This document shows positions 9,544-18,182 of a DNA stretch of 64,000 nt, piece after piece; position 1 is the stretch's first letter, and each line of letters starts with the position of its first letter. The notes under the pieces are model-generated. The model did no database searches. It saw only the letters and a list, made by a program, of their open reading frames with translations, and was not told the DNA's origin. Origin of the DNA: Streptomyces sp. CA-210063 (GTDB taxonomy: Bacteria > Actinomycetota > Actinomycetes > Streptomycetales > Streptomycetaceae); the NCBI RefSeq assembly GCF_024612015.1, contig NZ_CP102512.1, forward strand, positions 7,254,001 to 7,318,000, read 5' to 3'. The position numbers and the translations under genes were made by a program.

Positions 9544-9575
9544 CGTGGGCCCCGTCCGGCGGGCTCCGGGCTGGG

Positions 9576-11063
9576 TCAGGTCCGTACGGTCGTCGTCCCC
9601 CGGGACGGGCGGGGGATGGACACCGGCGTCGTGCCTCGTTCGCCGGCGATCTCCAGGAGGACTCGGACGAGTTCGTCGTGCAGGGCCTCGCTGATCTCGT
9701 GTGCTTGGGGTGTGTCGACGTGCAGCATGTTGACGTGGAGGCCGGTGGCGGTGCGGTGGAACCAGTGGCTGATGCCGTTGCCGCGGGCGGCCCAGACGTG
9801 CAGCATCGGGTTCCAGAGGGGGTGTTGGGCGCCTCCGGGGGTCCTGCGGAAGTCGATGTAGGAGAAGAAGTTCACCGGGAACGGCCAGTGGTGCAGGGAG
9901 AAGGTCTCCGGGGCCAGCAGTTCCCACGCCCGGACGAAGGGGATGCCCACGTGCCGCTGCAACTCGCCGTAGGCCGTGCGTGCCCGCGCGATGGTGGTGG
10001 CGTGGTCCGTGCCGCCCTCGCCGACCTGGAACTCGATGGGCATCGTGTTCACGAACCAGCCGATGGAGTGCTGCCAGGGGTTCGGGGCGACCGGGGCGCC
10101 TGAGGTGTCGGTGCTTCGTTCGCTGATGGGGAGCAGGCCCCGGTAGACCTCCGGCCCCCCGAAGCGGTGCTGGGCCGTCGCGGCCGCCGCCAGTACGGCC
10201 GTGAAGACGCTGCCTCCCGACGCGCGGGCGCCCGCTGCCAGGGCGTCGGTCCGGTGGTGGTCCAGGAGGGGGAGGGACCGGTTCACCACGGGGTACAGGC
10301 GGTCCTCCGGCACGCCCAGGTCGAAGGGGAACCTGGGGAAGAAGCCGCCGTTGCCGCGGATGAAGTCCTTCCAGTACGTCAGACGGTCGTCGTCGGGGCG
10401 GAGGGAGGCGTAGCGGCGGCGTTGGTCGTCACCGAAGGTCAGATAGCTGCCCGCGGAGGGGAGTTCCGGGGTGCGGTCGGCGGTGAGGGCGGCGTACGCG
10501 GTCTGGAGTTCGTTCACCACGACGGGCATGGACAGGCCGTCGCACACGATGTGGTCGAAGCAGAGGTAGACCGTCGCACTCGTCTCCCGGACCACCGCGC
10601 CCATGAGGAACAGCGGCCAGGAGAGCGTGTCCATGCTCTTGAACGTCTTGTCGAGATGGGTGTGCAGATCGTCCCCGGTGTGGAAGTGGCCGACCTCCTC
10701 CGCCTCCAGGGCGATGGACTCGGGGTCCGGCGCCGTGCAGTTCAGGTCACCGGCCAGGCGCTGGAACTCGCAGCGGAGCACCTCGTGGCGCCGTACGAGA
10801 AGAAGGAGCGCCGATTCGAGTGCCGCGGTGTCCGGTCGGCCCGTGATCTCGAAGGTGACCGCGATCGAGCTGGCGATGCCGTCGCTCGTACTCCGGGTCG
10901 CCTCGGACGACAAGTGATGCTTGTCCTGGTTGAACGAGGCGGATTTGGAAGCGGATTTCGAAGGAGAATCCTGCTCGCCGTGGGGGGAGTGCTTTGTGCG
11001 CAAGGACCAGGAGATAACGGTTCCGGGCGCGATGGTGGCGTCAGAGAAGGGGATTTGCAGCAC
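9576..11063 (-). CDS. Stand-alone condensation-domain (acyltransferase-like) protein
   Basis: A 495-aa protein of the NRPS condensation/PapA/WES superfamily. The active-site motif HxxxDG is present as DHIVCDG around residue 170. Downstream are RHEVLRCEF-like and late NMLHVDTP-like elements expected of the two-lobed CoA-dependent acyltransferase fold. There are no adenylation or carrier domains, so it is a free-standing acyl- or aminoacyl-transfer enzyme. The N-terminus (IAPGTVISWSL) resembles actinobacterial stand-alone members. It follows the glycosyltransferase at 11152-12492 by 88 bp on the same strand, suggesting a glycolipid-like or acylated glycoside product. The GTG start has a weak ribosome site. 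Confidence 0.8.
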   Translation of the reverse strand: MLQIPFSDATIAPGTVISWSLRTKHSPHGEQDSPSKSASKSASFNQDKHHLSSEATRSTSDGIASSIAVTFEITGRPDTAALESALLLLVRRHEVLRCEFQRLAGDLNCTAPDPESIALEAEEVGHFHTGDDLHTHLDKTFKSMDTLSWPLFLMGAVVRETSATVYLCFDHIVCDGLSMPVVVNELQTAYAALTADRTPELPSAGSYLTFGDDQRRRYASLRPDDDRLTYWKDFIRGNGGFFPRFPFDLGVPEDRLYPVVNRSLPLLDHHRTDALAAGARASGGSVFTAVLAAAATAQHRFGGPEVYRGLLPISERSTDTSGAPVAPNPWQHSIGWFVNTMPIEFQVGEGGTDHATTIARARTAYGELQRHVGIPFVRAWELLAPETFSLHHWPFPVNFFSYIDFRRTPGGAQHPLWNPMLHVWAARGNGISHWFHRTATGLHVNMLHVDTPQAHEISEALHDELVRVLLEIAGERGTTPVSIPRPSRGTTTVRT

Positions 11064-11151
11064 TCCGAGGCTTTCTGTTCGTGACTTGTGGGGGGAAGTC
11101 GAGGGAGAGGGGGGAATTCCTGTACCGAAGTGGGGGGTGGGAAGTCGGGGG

Positions 11152-12492
11152 TTACGTGATGTGGGCCAGTAGGGAATTCACCGCCGTGTTCACGCCGTCC
11201 TCGGCCCGGATGAGGACGGCGACTTCACTCGCGCGGTGTCGCAGGTGCCGGTCCGTCACCGACGTGGTGATCGCTTCCGCCAGTTCGTGTGCGGTGAGCG
11301 TGCGGGCGGTGAGGGGGGTGGGGGCCACGCCCAGTGCTCCCATACGGGCGGACCAGTGGGTCTGGTCGCCCATGTGGGGGCAGAGCACCTGGGGGCGGCC
11401 GGCGGCGAGGGCGGCTCCGACGGTGCCGGGGCCGCCGTGGTGGACGATCGCGGCCATGCGGGGGAAGAGCCAGTCGTGCGGGGCCTGTTCGATCGTGAGG
11501 ACGTCGTGTGACGGAGGGCCGGAGTCACTCGCCGACGCACCGATGCCACCCCAGCCGGTCGCGATCACGGCCCGTACACCGGTGCGGCGGACCGCCTCGG
11601 TGACCAGGGCGTTGTTCCGGCGCGCCTGGGTGCCGGTCATGCTGCCGAAGCCGACGTAGACGGGCGGTGGCCCCTCGTCCAGGAACCGGGTCAGCTCCCG
11701 GGGCGGTGTCCAGTCGGGGCGGGCGGGCAGGAACCAGAAACCCGTGGTGCGTACGGCGTCGCCCCACGCCGGGTCGACCGGTGTGATGTGCCGGCTGAAC
11801 GACTGCAGGACGGGGCGCCGTCGGCCCTCGGGGTCCCGCAGCCACCGCCGTGCGCCGTGCCGGCGCGGGGCCAGGCCCAGTTCGCTCGCCCGCCAGCGCT
11901 CCACCTCACGGGACCGCTGGGCCGCGGTGACCAGGGCGTATGTGCTCCGGTTGAGGAAGCGTGGCACCTGGGGGAGGGGCAGCAACTGGCAGGGGAACGC
12001 GTCGGTGGGGATCCAGCCGGGTTGCAGCGCCACGACGACGGCGGGTACGTCCAGCATGTCGGCCACATGCTGGGCGGGGAACGCCGCCGAATGCACCACC
12101 GCCGCCACGTCGCCGTGGTCGTGGGCGATGGCCGCGACGTCTCGCAACGGGGCGATGAGGAGTTTCTTGAGGCGGGCGACGGCCCGCGCCGCCGCGATTT
12201 TCCCGCGTACGCCCATGAGACCTTTGTCGATGATTCTGCGGGTCGCCGTGTCCTCGAGGATCCGGGTGGGGCCGTCGTCGATCGCCGCGAAATCGACGCC
12301 GTATGCGGCCGCGTCGGACGCGTAGGAGGAAGGGGCCGCCAATAACGGGTGATGGCCGTGACGGCGCAGCGCCACGGCCAGTGCGAGAAAGGGTTGTACG
12401 TCCCCGCGAGTTCCGCAGGCCGCCAGGAGAACCTTGCGCGGGCGAGCGCCGCCTCCGAGGCTCTCCGGCCCCAATGTGTTGGGCATGACCAC
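11152..12492 (-). CDS. UGT/GT1-family glycosyltransferase
   Basis: A 446-aa GT-B enzyme. The N-terminal acceptor domain begins KVLLAACGTRGDVQPFLALA, the hallmark of sterol, macrolide and lipid glucosyltransferases. The C-terminal donor site contains VYVGFGSMTG, the QAPHDWLFPRMAAIVHHGG block and GTVGAALAAGRPQVLCP. It would transfer an NDP-sugar to a small hydrophobic aglycone. It is the first gene of a two-gene unit with the condensation-domain protein. The start may be GTG at 12492 or ATG at 12486; neither has a strong ribosome site. Confidence 0.88.
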   Translation of the reverse strand: MVMPNTLGPESLGGGARPRKVLLAACGTRGDVQPFLALAVALRRHGHHPLLAAPSSYASDAAAYGVDFAAIDDGPTRILEDTATRRIIDKGLMGVRGKIAAARAVARLKKLLIAPLRDVAAIAHDHGDVAAVVHSAAFPAQHVADMLDVPAVVVALQPGWIPTDAFPCQLLPLPQVPRFLNRSTYALVTAAQRSREVERWRASELGLAPRRHGARRWLRDPEGRRRPVLQSFSRHITPVDPAWGDAVRTTGFWFLPARPDWTPPRELTRFLDEGPPPVYVGFGSMTGTQARRNNALVTEAVRRTGVRAVIATGWGGIGASASDSGPPSHDVLTIEQAPHDWLFPRMAAIVHHGGPGTVGAALAAGRPQVLCPHMGDQTHWSARMGALGVAPTPLTARTLTAHELAEAITTSVTDRHLRHRASEVAVLIRAEDGVNTAVNSLLAHIT

Positions 12493-12637
12493 GCGCTGAA
12501 CCTAGCAGAAGGAAAATCGAACAAGTCTGGCGCGGTTATGAGTTCGAAGAATTACGGGGTTTTCGTTTATGGGTTCTGGTATTCGATGTGTTGATCGTTT
12601 CCGCGGGGTGGGGGCGCTGGGGAGCGCTGGGAAAAGT

Positions 12638-12682
12638 GGGGGGCTTGGGGCGCCCGCGCGGAGAGAGCGCCCCGAGCCCCCC
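12638..12682 (-). terminator. Terminator of the PhoX-like gene
   Basis: A 16-bp stem (12638-12653 with 12667-12682, one T-G mismatch) around a 13-base loop, just past the stop of the minus-strand gene at 12691. Confidence 0.7.
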
Positions 12683-12690
12683 TCGGTCCG

Positions 12691-13848
12691 TCAGGTCCGG
12701 AACGGGCCCGTCACCTCGTAGGTGATGCCGCCCGAGGAACTGCCGCTCGTGCCGCGCTGGCTGGAGAAGTACAGGCGACGGCCGTCGGGGGAGAAGGCCG
12801 GGCCGGTGATCTCCGACGACGACTGGCCGGATATCCGGAGGAAGGGGGCGATGACGTCGCCCGGGGTGATGACGCAGATCTCCATGTTGCCGCCGTCCTC
12901 CGCGACGAAGAGGTCGCCGGAGGAGGTGCCCGTGACGTTGTCGACGCCGGTGAGCGGGGCCGTGCCGCTGGTGACCAGGGAGTCGTCGTAGGCGAGTTCG
13001 ATGGTCTGGGCGGCCGCGTTGTACTGCCAGACGCGGTTGTCGCCCTTCGTCGTGAACCAGCAGGTGTTGTCGGCGTAGTAGCAGCCCTCGCCGCCGTTGA
13101 AGCGTTTGGCGCCGGAGACCTGGTTGCGGGTGGCGGTGGCGCCGGTCGGGTCGGGGACGCGGGACCAGGTCACCGGGCCGCTGGTGGCGGTGCCGGCGAC
13201 CATGACCTCCAGCGTGCCCGCCGACAGATCGCCCCAGGTCGTCGGCCGGAAGCGGTAGAAGCAGCCGTCGGTGACGTCCTCCGTCATGTAGACGACGCCG
13301 CGGGTGGGGTCGGCTGCCGCCGCCTCGTGCTTGAAGCGGCCCATGGCGTCCCGGCGGACGGCCGCCTTCGCGCCCCACGGGTCGGTCTCGTAGACGTAGC
13401 CGCGGTCCACCTCCTCGCAGGACAGCCAGGTGTTCCAGGGGGTCTGGCCGCCGGCGCAGTTCTGGCGGGTGCCGGACAGGATGCGGTACGCCGACGTGAC
13501 CGCGCCCGTCGACGAGAACCGCACCGCGCTCGCGCCGCCGGACGGATTGATCTCCGAGTTGGAGACATAGATCCAGCCCGTGCCGTCCGGGTAGCAGGCG
13601 CCGCCGTCGGGGGCGTTGTGCCAGGTGTACGACGTACCGGGGACCGTCTGGCCGGAGCGGGCGATCACCCGGCTGGTGAAGCCGCTCGGGAGCCGGATGC
13701 CGTTGGCGTCCGCCGAGCCGAGTGCTCCGTAGGGGCCGGTGCCCGGCTGGGCGGGCGCGGCGTACGCGGCGCCGCGCCACAGGGTCCCGCCGAAGACCGT
13801 CGAAGAGCCGCCGAGGACGGCCGCGCGGAGGAGAGTACGACGTTCCAC
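12691..13848 (-). CDS. Tat-exported PhoX/DUF839 family protein
   Basis: A 385-aa secreted protein. A twin-arginine signal (VERRTLLRAAVLGG, then a hydrophobic stretch ending AAYAAPAQ) occupies residues 1-36. The rest is a beta-propeller-like DUF839 domain with repeated elements such as WNTWLSCEE, YMTEDVTDG, FNGGEGCYY and FVAEDGGNMEI, as in PhoX-type calcium/iron phosphatases. It may be an extracellular phosphatase, although many DUF839 proteins have no proven activity. The GTG start is preceded by GGAG five bases upstream. Confidence 0.85.
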   Translation of the reverse strand: MERRTLLRAAVLGGSSTVFGGTLWRGAAYAAPAQPGTGPYGALGSADANGIRLPSGFTSRVIARSGQTVPGTSYTWHNAPDGGACYPDGTGWIYVSNSEINPSGGASAVRFSSTGAVTSAYRILSGTRQNCAGGQTPWNTWLSCEEVDRGYVYETDPWGAKAAVRRDAMGRFKHEAAAADPTRGVVYMTEDVTDGCFYRFRPTTWGDLSAGTLEVMVAGTATSGPVTWSRVPDPTGATATRNQVSGAKRFNGGEGCYYADNTCWFTTKGDNRVWQYNAAAQTIELAYDDSLVTSGTAPLTGVDNVTGTSSGDLFVAEDGGNMEICVITPGDVIAPFLRISGQSSSEITGPAFSPDGRRLYFSSQRGTSGSSSGGITYEVTGPFRT

Positions 13849-14010
13849 TGTCGCTCCAAAGGGTGCTGTGACCTGCCCGCCTGCCGGTCGGCGGCGGGGT
13901 CGCGCGGTCTTGGAACCTAGGGGAGCGTGATTGACGGAGCATGGACAGCCCGTGACTCCGCGACGGCGTTCACAGGTGGCGCACAGGGGTGGGCGGGCCG
14001 CAGGCCCGAA

Positions 14011-14040
14011 AGGGGCGCGGGGAACTGCGCGATCAGCCAC
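14011..14040. repeat. Dispersed intergenic repeat, single copy
   Basis: One arm of the dispersed element (core GGGGCGCGGGGAACTGCGCG) in the 234-bp gap between the PhoX-like gene and the histidine kinase. It is preceded by a small hairpin GGGCCGCAGGCCC. The same core recurs near 20.4, 31.0, 31.1 and 55.1 kb. Confidence 0.8.
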
Positions 14041-14082
14041 GTACTACCCGCGGTCGCCGTACAACGTCGCACCCCGAGCTAT

Positions 14083-15765
14083 TTATTGGGCGGCGGCCGG
14101 CTCAGCGGAGCTCTGCCGGCGGCGTTGGCCGGGACGGCCGCCGAAGCTGTGGCCGTGCGGCTGGGCCGGGGGTTCCGCCGACGGGAGGCGGACCACGGCG
14201 TCCAAGCCGCCCGTGGCGGCCTCGCGGAGGGAGACCTCGCCGCCGCTGGCGTGGGCGAGGCGTTGGACGAGGGAGAGACCGAGGCCGGTGCCGCCCTTGG
14301 GGGCGCCGGGGGCGCGCCAGAAGCGGTCGAAGGCGCGGGCGCGCTGCTCGGGCGTCATGCCCGGGCCCTCGTCGGTGACATGGAGGTCGACCCAACTGGG
14401 CCGGGCATCGCGCAGCGCCCGGCGGGCCGGGACGAGGAGCCGCAGCTCCATGGTGACCGTGCTGTGGGCCGGGGAGGCGCGCAGGGCGTTGGAGAGGAGG
14501 TTGTCGAGGATCTGTTCCACGGCGCCCGGGAGGGCCATGACCGGGCCCACACTGCCGGCGAAGAGGACGAGCGAGACCCCCTCGCGTTCGAACAACGGCC
14601 CCCACGTACGGTGCCGTTCCGCGCAGATGGCGCCCAGGTCGACCTGGGCCGGGATGGCCGCCGCCTCCTCCAGGCGGGCCATCGCCAGCAGTCCTTCGAC
14701 CATCCGGGCCAGCCGGTCCGTCTCGGTGACGGCAGCGTCGAGGCTCGGCCGGGCGCGCCGGGCGATGTCCGGCTCCAGGTTCTCCAGCCGTAGCCGCAGC
14801 GCGGCCAGCGGGGTCTTCAGCTGGTGCGAGGCCTCGCCGGCGAAGGCCCGCTGGGAGGCCAGCAGATGTTCCAGGCGGGCGGCGGTCCTGTTGAAGGCCG
14901 CCGCGAGACTCCGTACCTCCGGCGGGCCCGAGGTGACCACGACACTGGTGGCCGTACCGCCCTCGGCCAGCCGGTGCGTCGCCTCCTCCAACTGCCGGAT
15001 GGGACGGCCCGTCCAGCGCGCGAACGCGAACGCCACCGCGGCCACCCCGGTGAGCACCGTCAGCCCGGCCAGGGCCAGCAGCAGCCAGACGGCGAACACG
15101 CGGGCGTGCACCATGGTGGTGGGGAGCGTGACGCGTACGGCGCCTTGCGCGGACTCGGCCGAGTTCGAGTTCGAGTACGAGCCCGAGTATGACCGTGTGC
15201 CCGAGTCCGAGTCCGAGTACGAGTACGAGTCCGAGTCCGAGTCCGAGCGCGGGCCTGAGTCGGTGTCTGAACCGGTGCTTGTAACTGTGCGCGAGGCCGT
15301 GTCCGCGCCTGCGCCCGAGCCCGTGCCCGTGCCCGTGCTCGCCGTCGTGGGGCCCACCGGAGCCGCCACGGACAGGTAGTGCACGCCGCCGGTCGTCGTC
15401 GTACGTACGTCCGTGGTGGCGTGGCCCCGGAGTGCGGCGGAGATCTCGGGGAGGGACGCGAGGGTCTGTTCCTCGCCGTCGGGCAGGGAGTGTGAGCTGG
15501 CCAGCAGCTTCCCGTCCGCGTCGACGATGACGACCTGTCCGCCGATGCGTTCGGCGCAGTGCCTGGCCCGCTCGACGAGTTCGTCCCGGCGGTGGGCGGC
15601 GAGCGACAGCGCGGCGTACGCGGCCACCGACTCGGCCTCGTCGTTGGCCGAGTTGACGATCCGTTCGCGTTCGGCCCGCGAGTAGACGAAGCCCAGCGGG
15701 ATCTCCAGGCCGAGCAGGACCAGGGCGGCGAGGCTGAGGTAACTCAGCAGCAGACGGCGGGTCAT
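14083..15765 (-). CDS. Sensor histidine kinase with repeat-expanded ectodomain
   Basis: A 560-aa membrane kinase. TM1 (about residues 5-30) and TM2 (about residues 220-245) flank an extracellular sensor region. A HAMP-like segment precedes the DHp helix with His314 (EASHQLKTP). The HATPase domain shows N-box DNLLSNALRAS, DEGPGM and GGTGLGLSLVQRL. The ectodomain carries a roughly 60-aa Ser/Asp/Tyr/Thr low-complexity tract from GAGTCC/GAGTAC hexanucleotide repeats (about 15162-15262). ATGA overlap with the response regulator means co-translation. The signal sensed is unknown. Confidence 0.9.
   Translation of the reverse strand: MTRRLLLSYLSLAALVLLGLEIPLGFVYSRAERERIVNSANDEAESVAAYAALSLAAHRRDELVERARHCAERIGGQVVIVDADGKLLASSHSLPDGEEQTLASLPEISAALRGHATTDVRTTTTGGVHYLSVAAPVGPTTASTGTGTGSGAGADTASRTVTSTGSDTDSGPRSDSDSDSYSYSDSDSGTRSYSGSYSNSNSAESAQGAVRVTLPTTMVHARVFAVWLLLALAGLTVLTGVAAVAFAFARWTGRPIRQLEEATHRLAEGGTATSVVVTSGPPEVRSLAAAFNRTAARLEHLLASQRAFAGEASHQLKTPLAALRLRLENLEPDIARRARPSLDAAVTETDRLARMVEGLLAMARLEEAAAIPAQVDLGAICAERHRTWGPLFEREGVSLVLFAGSVGPVMALPGAVEQILDNLLSNALRASPAHSTVTMELRLLVPARRALRDARPSWVDLHVTDEGPGMTPEQRARAFDRFWRAPGAPKGGTGLGLSLVQRLAHASGGEVSLREAATGGLDAVVRLPSAEPPAQPHGHSFGGRPGQRRRQSSAEPAAAQ
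15162..15262 (-). repeat. Hexanucleotide (GAGTMC) in-frame repeat in histidine kinase
   Basis: About 100 bp of GAGTCC, GAGTAC and GAGTTC units (with variants) encode alternating Ser-Asp, Ser-Tyr and Ser-Asn dipeptides in the predicted extracellular loop. Whole units are multiples of three bases, so copy-number change would not disrupt the frame. Confidence 0.85.
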
Positions 15766-17231
15766 GACGCCCTGGCCTCGGCGGTGCGATGCCTCCCCGG
15801 TGCCTGCCCGCCGCGCCCATGGCCATGCCCCTGGGGCCGGCCCTGACCCGGTCCCGGCGCCTGCCCGGGGGCGCGTACGGCGAGCCGGAAGCCGACACCG
15901 CGCAGGGTCTGGATCCACGCCGGGTCGCCCAGCTTGCGGCGCAGGGTCGCGACGTGGACGTCCAGGGTCTTGGTCGGGCCCTGGTAGTGGTCGTCCCAGA
16001 CGCGGTTGAGGATCTGTTGCCGGGAGTAGACCGCCCCGGGGTCCTCGGTGAGCAGCGCCAGCAGCTCGAACTCCTTCGGCGTCAGCGCGACCGGCACCTC
16101 GCCGACCCACACCTGGCGGGTCCGTCGGTCCACGACCAGCGGGCCGGGCGGCGGAGCGGAACCGTCGCCGGGCGCCGCCGGGGCGGAGGAGTCACGCGGT
16201 TCGGGCGGGGCCTGCTCGTAGGCCGGGGGGGCGTACACGGGGGGCTCGTGGACCGGGGGTTCGTAGATGGGGGTTTCGTAGACGGGGGGTTCGTAGACCG
16301 GGACGCCGTGCGCCGGAGTGCCGTACGCCGGGCTTCCGTACGTCGGGCCCTCGAAGGCGGGGTTCCCAGAGGCGGGAGTGCCGTGCGCCGGGGTTCCGTA
16401 CATGGGGGTGCCGTGCGCCGGGGTTCCGTACATGGGGGTGCCGTGCGCCGGGGTGCCCTCGAACGGCGTTCCCCGCGCTGGTGTCGCCTGAGCGGGTGTC
16501 TCGTACGTGGCCGACCAGTCGTATTCGGCTCCGGCACCGCCCCCACCTCCGCCGGCGCCGGTCCCACCGCCCCCGCTCCTGACGCTGCCCACGCCGCCGA
16601 CGCGACCCGCGCCCTCGGCCCCGAGATCGCTCCCGGCGCCGAAATCGCTCCCGGTCGTGAAGTCGCTGCCGGCGCCGAAGCCGTTCCTGGCGCCGAAACC
16701 GTTCCCGACACCGGAACTGGCACCGGAACCCGCACCCACACCCACATCGAACCCGGCGGCCGCCTCCTCCCGAGCCGCCAACTCCTGTGCCGACACGACC
16801 CGTTGAGCGTACGGCTCGACCTCGACCCCGCCCTCGGCCACCACGACGCCCGCCACGACCCCGCCGCCCCCCGGCCGTTGGTGGCGTCGTGACACCGCTC
16901 GTATCCGGGCGACCAGTTCCCGGATGCTGAATGGTTTCGCCAAGTAGTCGTCGGCGCCCAGCTCCAGGCCCAGCACGCGGTCGGCCTCCTCGCCGCGCGC
17001 GCTGAGGATGATGATCGGGACGTCGGAGGTCCGGCGGATACCGCGGCAGACGTCGATGCCGTCCATGTCGGGCAGGCCGAGATCCAGCAGGACGACATCG
17101 CCGTGCGGACCTCTCAACCCGTCCGCGCCGGTGGCCACGTGGTGGACCGTCAGGCCGAAGTGCCGCAGCCCGTCGGCGAGCGGTTCGGCGATCGTCTCGT
17201 CGTCCTCGATGAGCAGCACTCGTACGCCCAT
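15762..17231 (-). CDS. OmpR-family response regulator with a roughly 230-aa low-complexity linker
   Basis: A 489-aa protein, about twice the normal OmpR/PhoB length. The receiver domain (residues 1-118) has acidic pocket ED at 9-11, phospho-acceptor Asp50 (LLDLGLPDMD) and KPF. The C-terminal winged helix (about residues 355-450) contains LTPKEFELLALL and TLDVHVATLRRKLGD. Between them lies an inserted tract: glycine-rich GxGxxF repeats, then GTPAHGTPMY and YEPPVYE repeats. The ATG has GGAGAG upstream. It is co-transcribed with the kinase and divergent from the carbonic anhydrase operon. Confidence 0.9.
   Translation of the reverse strand: MGVRVLLIEDDETIAEPLADGLRHFGLTVHHVATGADGLRGPHGDVVLLDLGLPDMDGIDVCRGIRRTSDVPIIILSARGEEADRVLGLELGADDYLAKPFSIRELVARIRAVSRRHQRPGGGGVVAGVVVAEGGVEVEPYAQRVVSAQELAAREEAAAGFDVGVGAGSGASSGVGNGFGARNGFGAGSDFTTGSDFGAGSDLGAEGAGRVGGVGSVRSGGGGTGAGGGGGGAGAEYDWSATYETPAQATPARGTPFEGTPAHGTPMYGTPAHGTPMYGTPAHGTPASGNPAFEGPTYGSPAYGTPAHGVPVYEPPVYETPIYEPPVHEPPVYAPPAYEQAPPEPRDSSAPAAPGDGSAPPPGPLVVDRRTRQVWVGEVPVALTPKEFELLALLTEDPGAVYSRQQILNRVWDDHYQGPTKTLDVHVATLRRKLGDPAWIQTLRGVGFRLAVRAPGQAPGPGQGRPQGHGHGRGGQAPGRHRTAEARAS
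16381..16454 (-). repeat. 30-bp in-frame tandem repeat in response regulator linker
   Basis: Bases 16381-16410 and 16411-16440 are identical 30-mers, followed by a partial third copy to 16454. They encode repeated GTPAHGTPMY units. Related degenerate units extend from about 16220 to 16510. Confidence 0.9.
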
Positions 17232-17504
17232 GGCGGCCTGTCTCTCCAAAAAGTCGGGACAACACGAGTCCGTGCTGTGGGGTCGACACGCTACAAGAGA
17301 CCGCACAGCAACGTCAGGGAATCCGGAGCATTGTGAAATGACCCTCAGAAACCGCTTGTATTCGGTCGCCCGACCTGCGGCGAAGGGGTGTCCGGCCGAA
17401 ATCTGTGGAAAACCTGGCGGCGTTTTAGTGTTCGCTTAACCTTCCTCTGGTCATCGCCCCCCTACGGTCGTAAGAGCTGGTCGGAACCACTGTCGGGAGG
17501 CAGG

Positions 17505-18182
17505 ATGAAGGCGTTGCTGGATCGCGCCCGGTCGTTCAAGCGACGGGTGGACTTCGAGAGCGATGAATACCGGAAACTGGCCGTCGGGCAATTTCCCGAG
17601 GCGCTGTTCATTACCTGCTCGGACTCGCGGGTGATTCCCGCCCTGATCACCGGAGCGCGGCCCGGCGAGATATTCGAGCTGCGAAATGCGGGCAACATCG
17701 TGCCGCCGCACGACGCGTACGGGACCGCCTCCGGTGAGGCCGCCACCATCGAGTACGCACTGGAGGTGCTCGGCGTTCAGGACATCGTGGTGTGTGGTCA
17801 TTCCCACTGCGGCGCGATGGGCGCGCTGAAGTACGGCGCCGACCTGTCCGGCCTGCCCAGGGTGGACGCCTGGCTCGACTACGCCAGGCCCGCGCTCGAA
17901 CCGGTGCTTGGCGGCAGCGGCGGTGACAGGGGCGTCGGCAGTGGCGCCGGCAGCGGCGCTGACCGTGGTCGTGACGCCACGTCGTCGTCCGAGGATCCCG
18001 CCCTGCGCGAGGTCGTCCAGCTCAACGTCCGCAACCAGCTCGCCGTCCTGCGGGACTACCCCGTCGCCCGGCAGCAACTCGACGCCGGACGGCTCCGGTT
18101 GCACGGCTGGTACTACGAGATCGACACCGGCAAGGTCCACGAGCTGGACGCGGACGGCGACTTCCAGGTGCACGGCTCATGA
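17505..18182 (+). CDS. Beta-class carbonic anhydrase
   Basis: A 225-aa enzyme that interconverts CO2 and bicarbonate in the cytoplasm. Zinc ligands are Cys38 (ITCSDSRV, with Asp40 and Arg42 of the catalytic dyad), His99 and Cys102 (CGHSHCGAM). A Gly/Ser/Asp-rich insert (about residues 134-163, GGSGGDRGVGSGAGSGADRG) is absent from typical homologues. GGGAGG precedes the ATG. Its stop overlaps the SulP start (ATGA), indicating an operon with a probable bicarbonate or sulfate transporter. Confidence 0.95.
   Translation: MKALLDRARSFKRRVDFESDEYRKLAVGQFPEALFITCSDSRVIPALITGARPGEIFELRNAGNIVPPHDAYGTASGEAATIEYALEVLGVQDIVVCGHSHCGAMGALKYGADLSGLPRVDAWLDYARPALEPVLGGSGGDRGVGSGAGSGADRGRDATSSSEDPALREVVQLNVRNQLAVLRDYPVARQQLDAGRLRLHGWYYEIDTGKVHELDADGDFQVHGS

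Noticed and set aside
9576..12492. Calling the condensation-domain/glycosyltransferase pair a full biosynthetic gene cluster
   Set aside because: No adenylation, carrier, ketosynthase or sugar-nucleotide genes are within reach. Only a two-gene modification cassette is supported.
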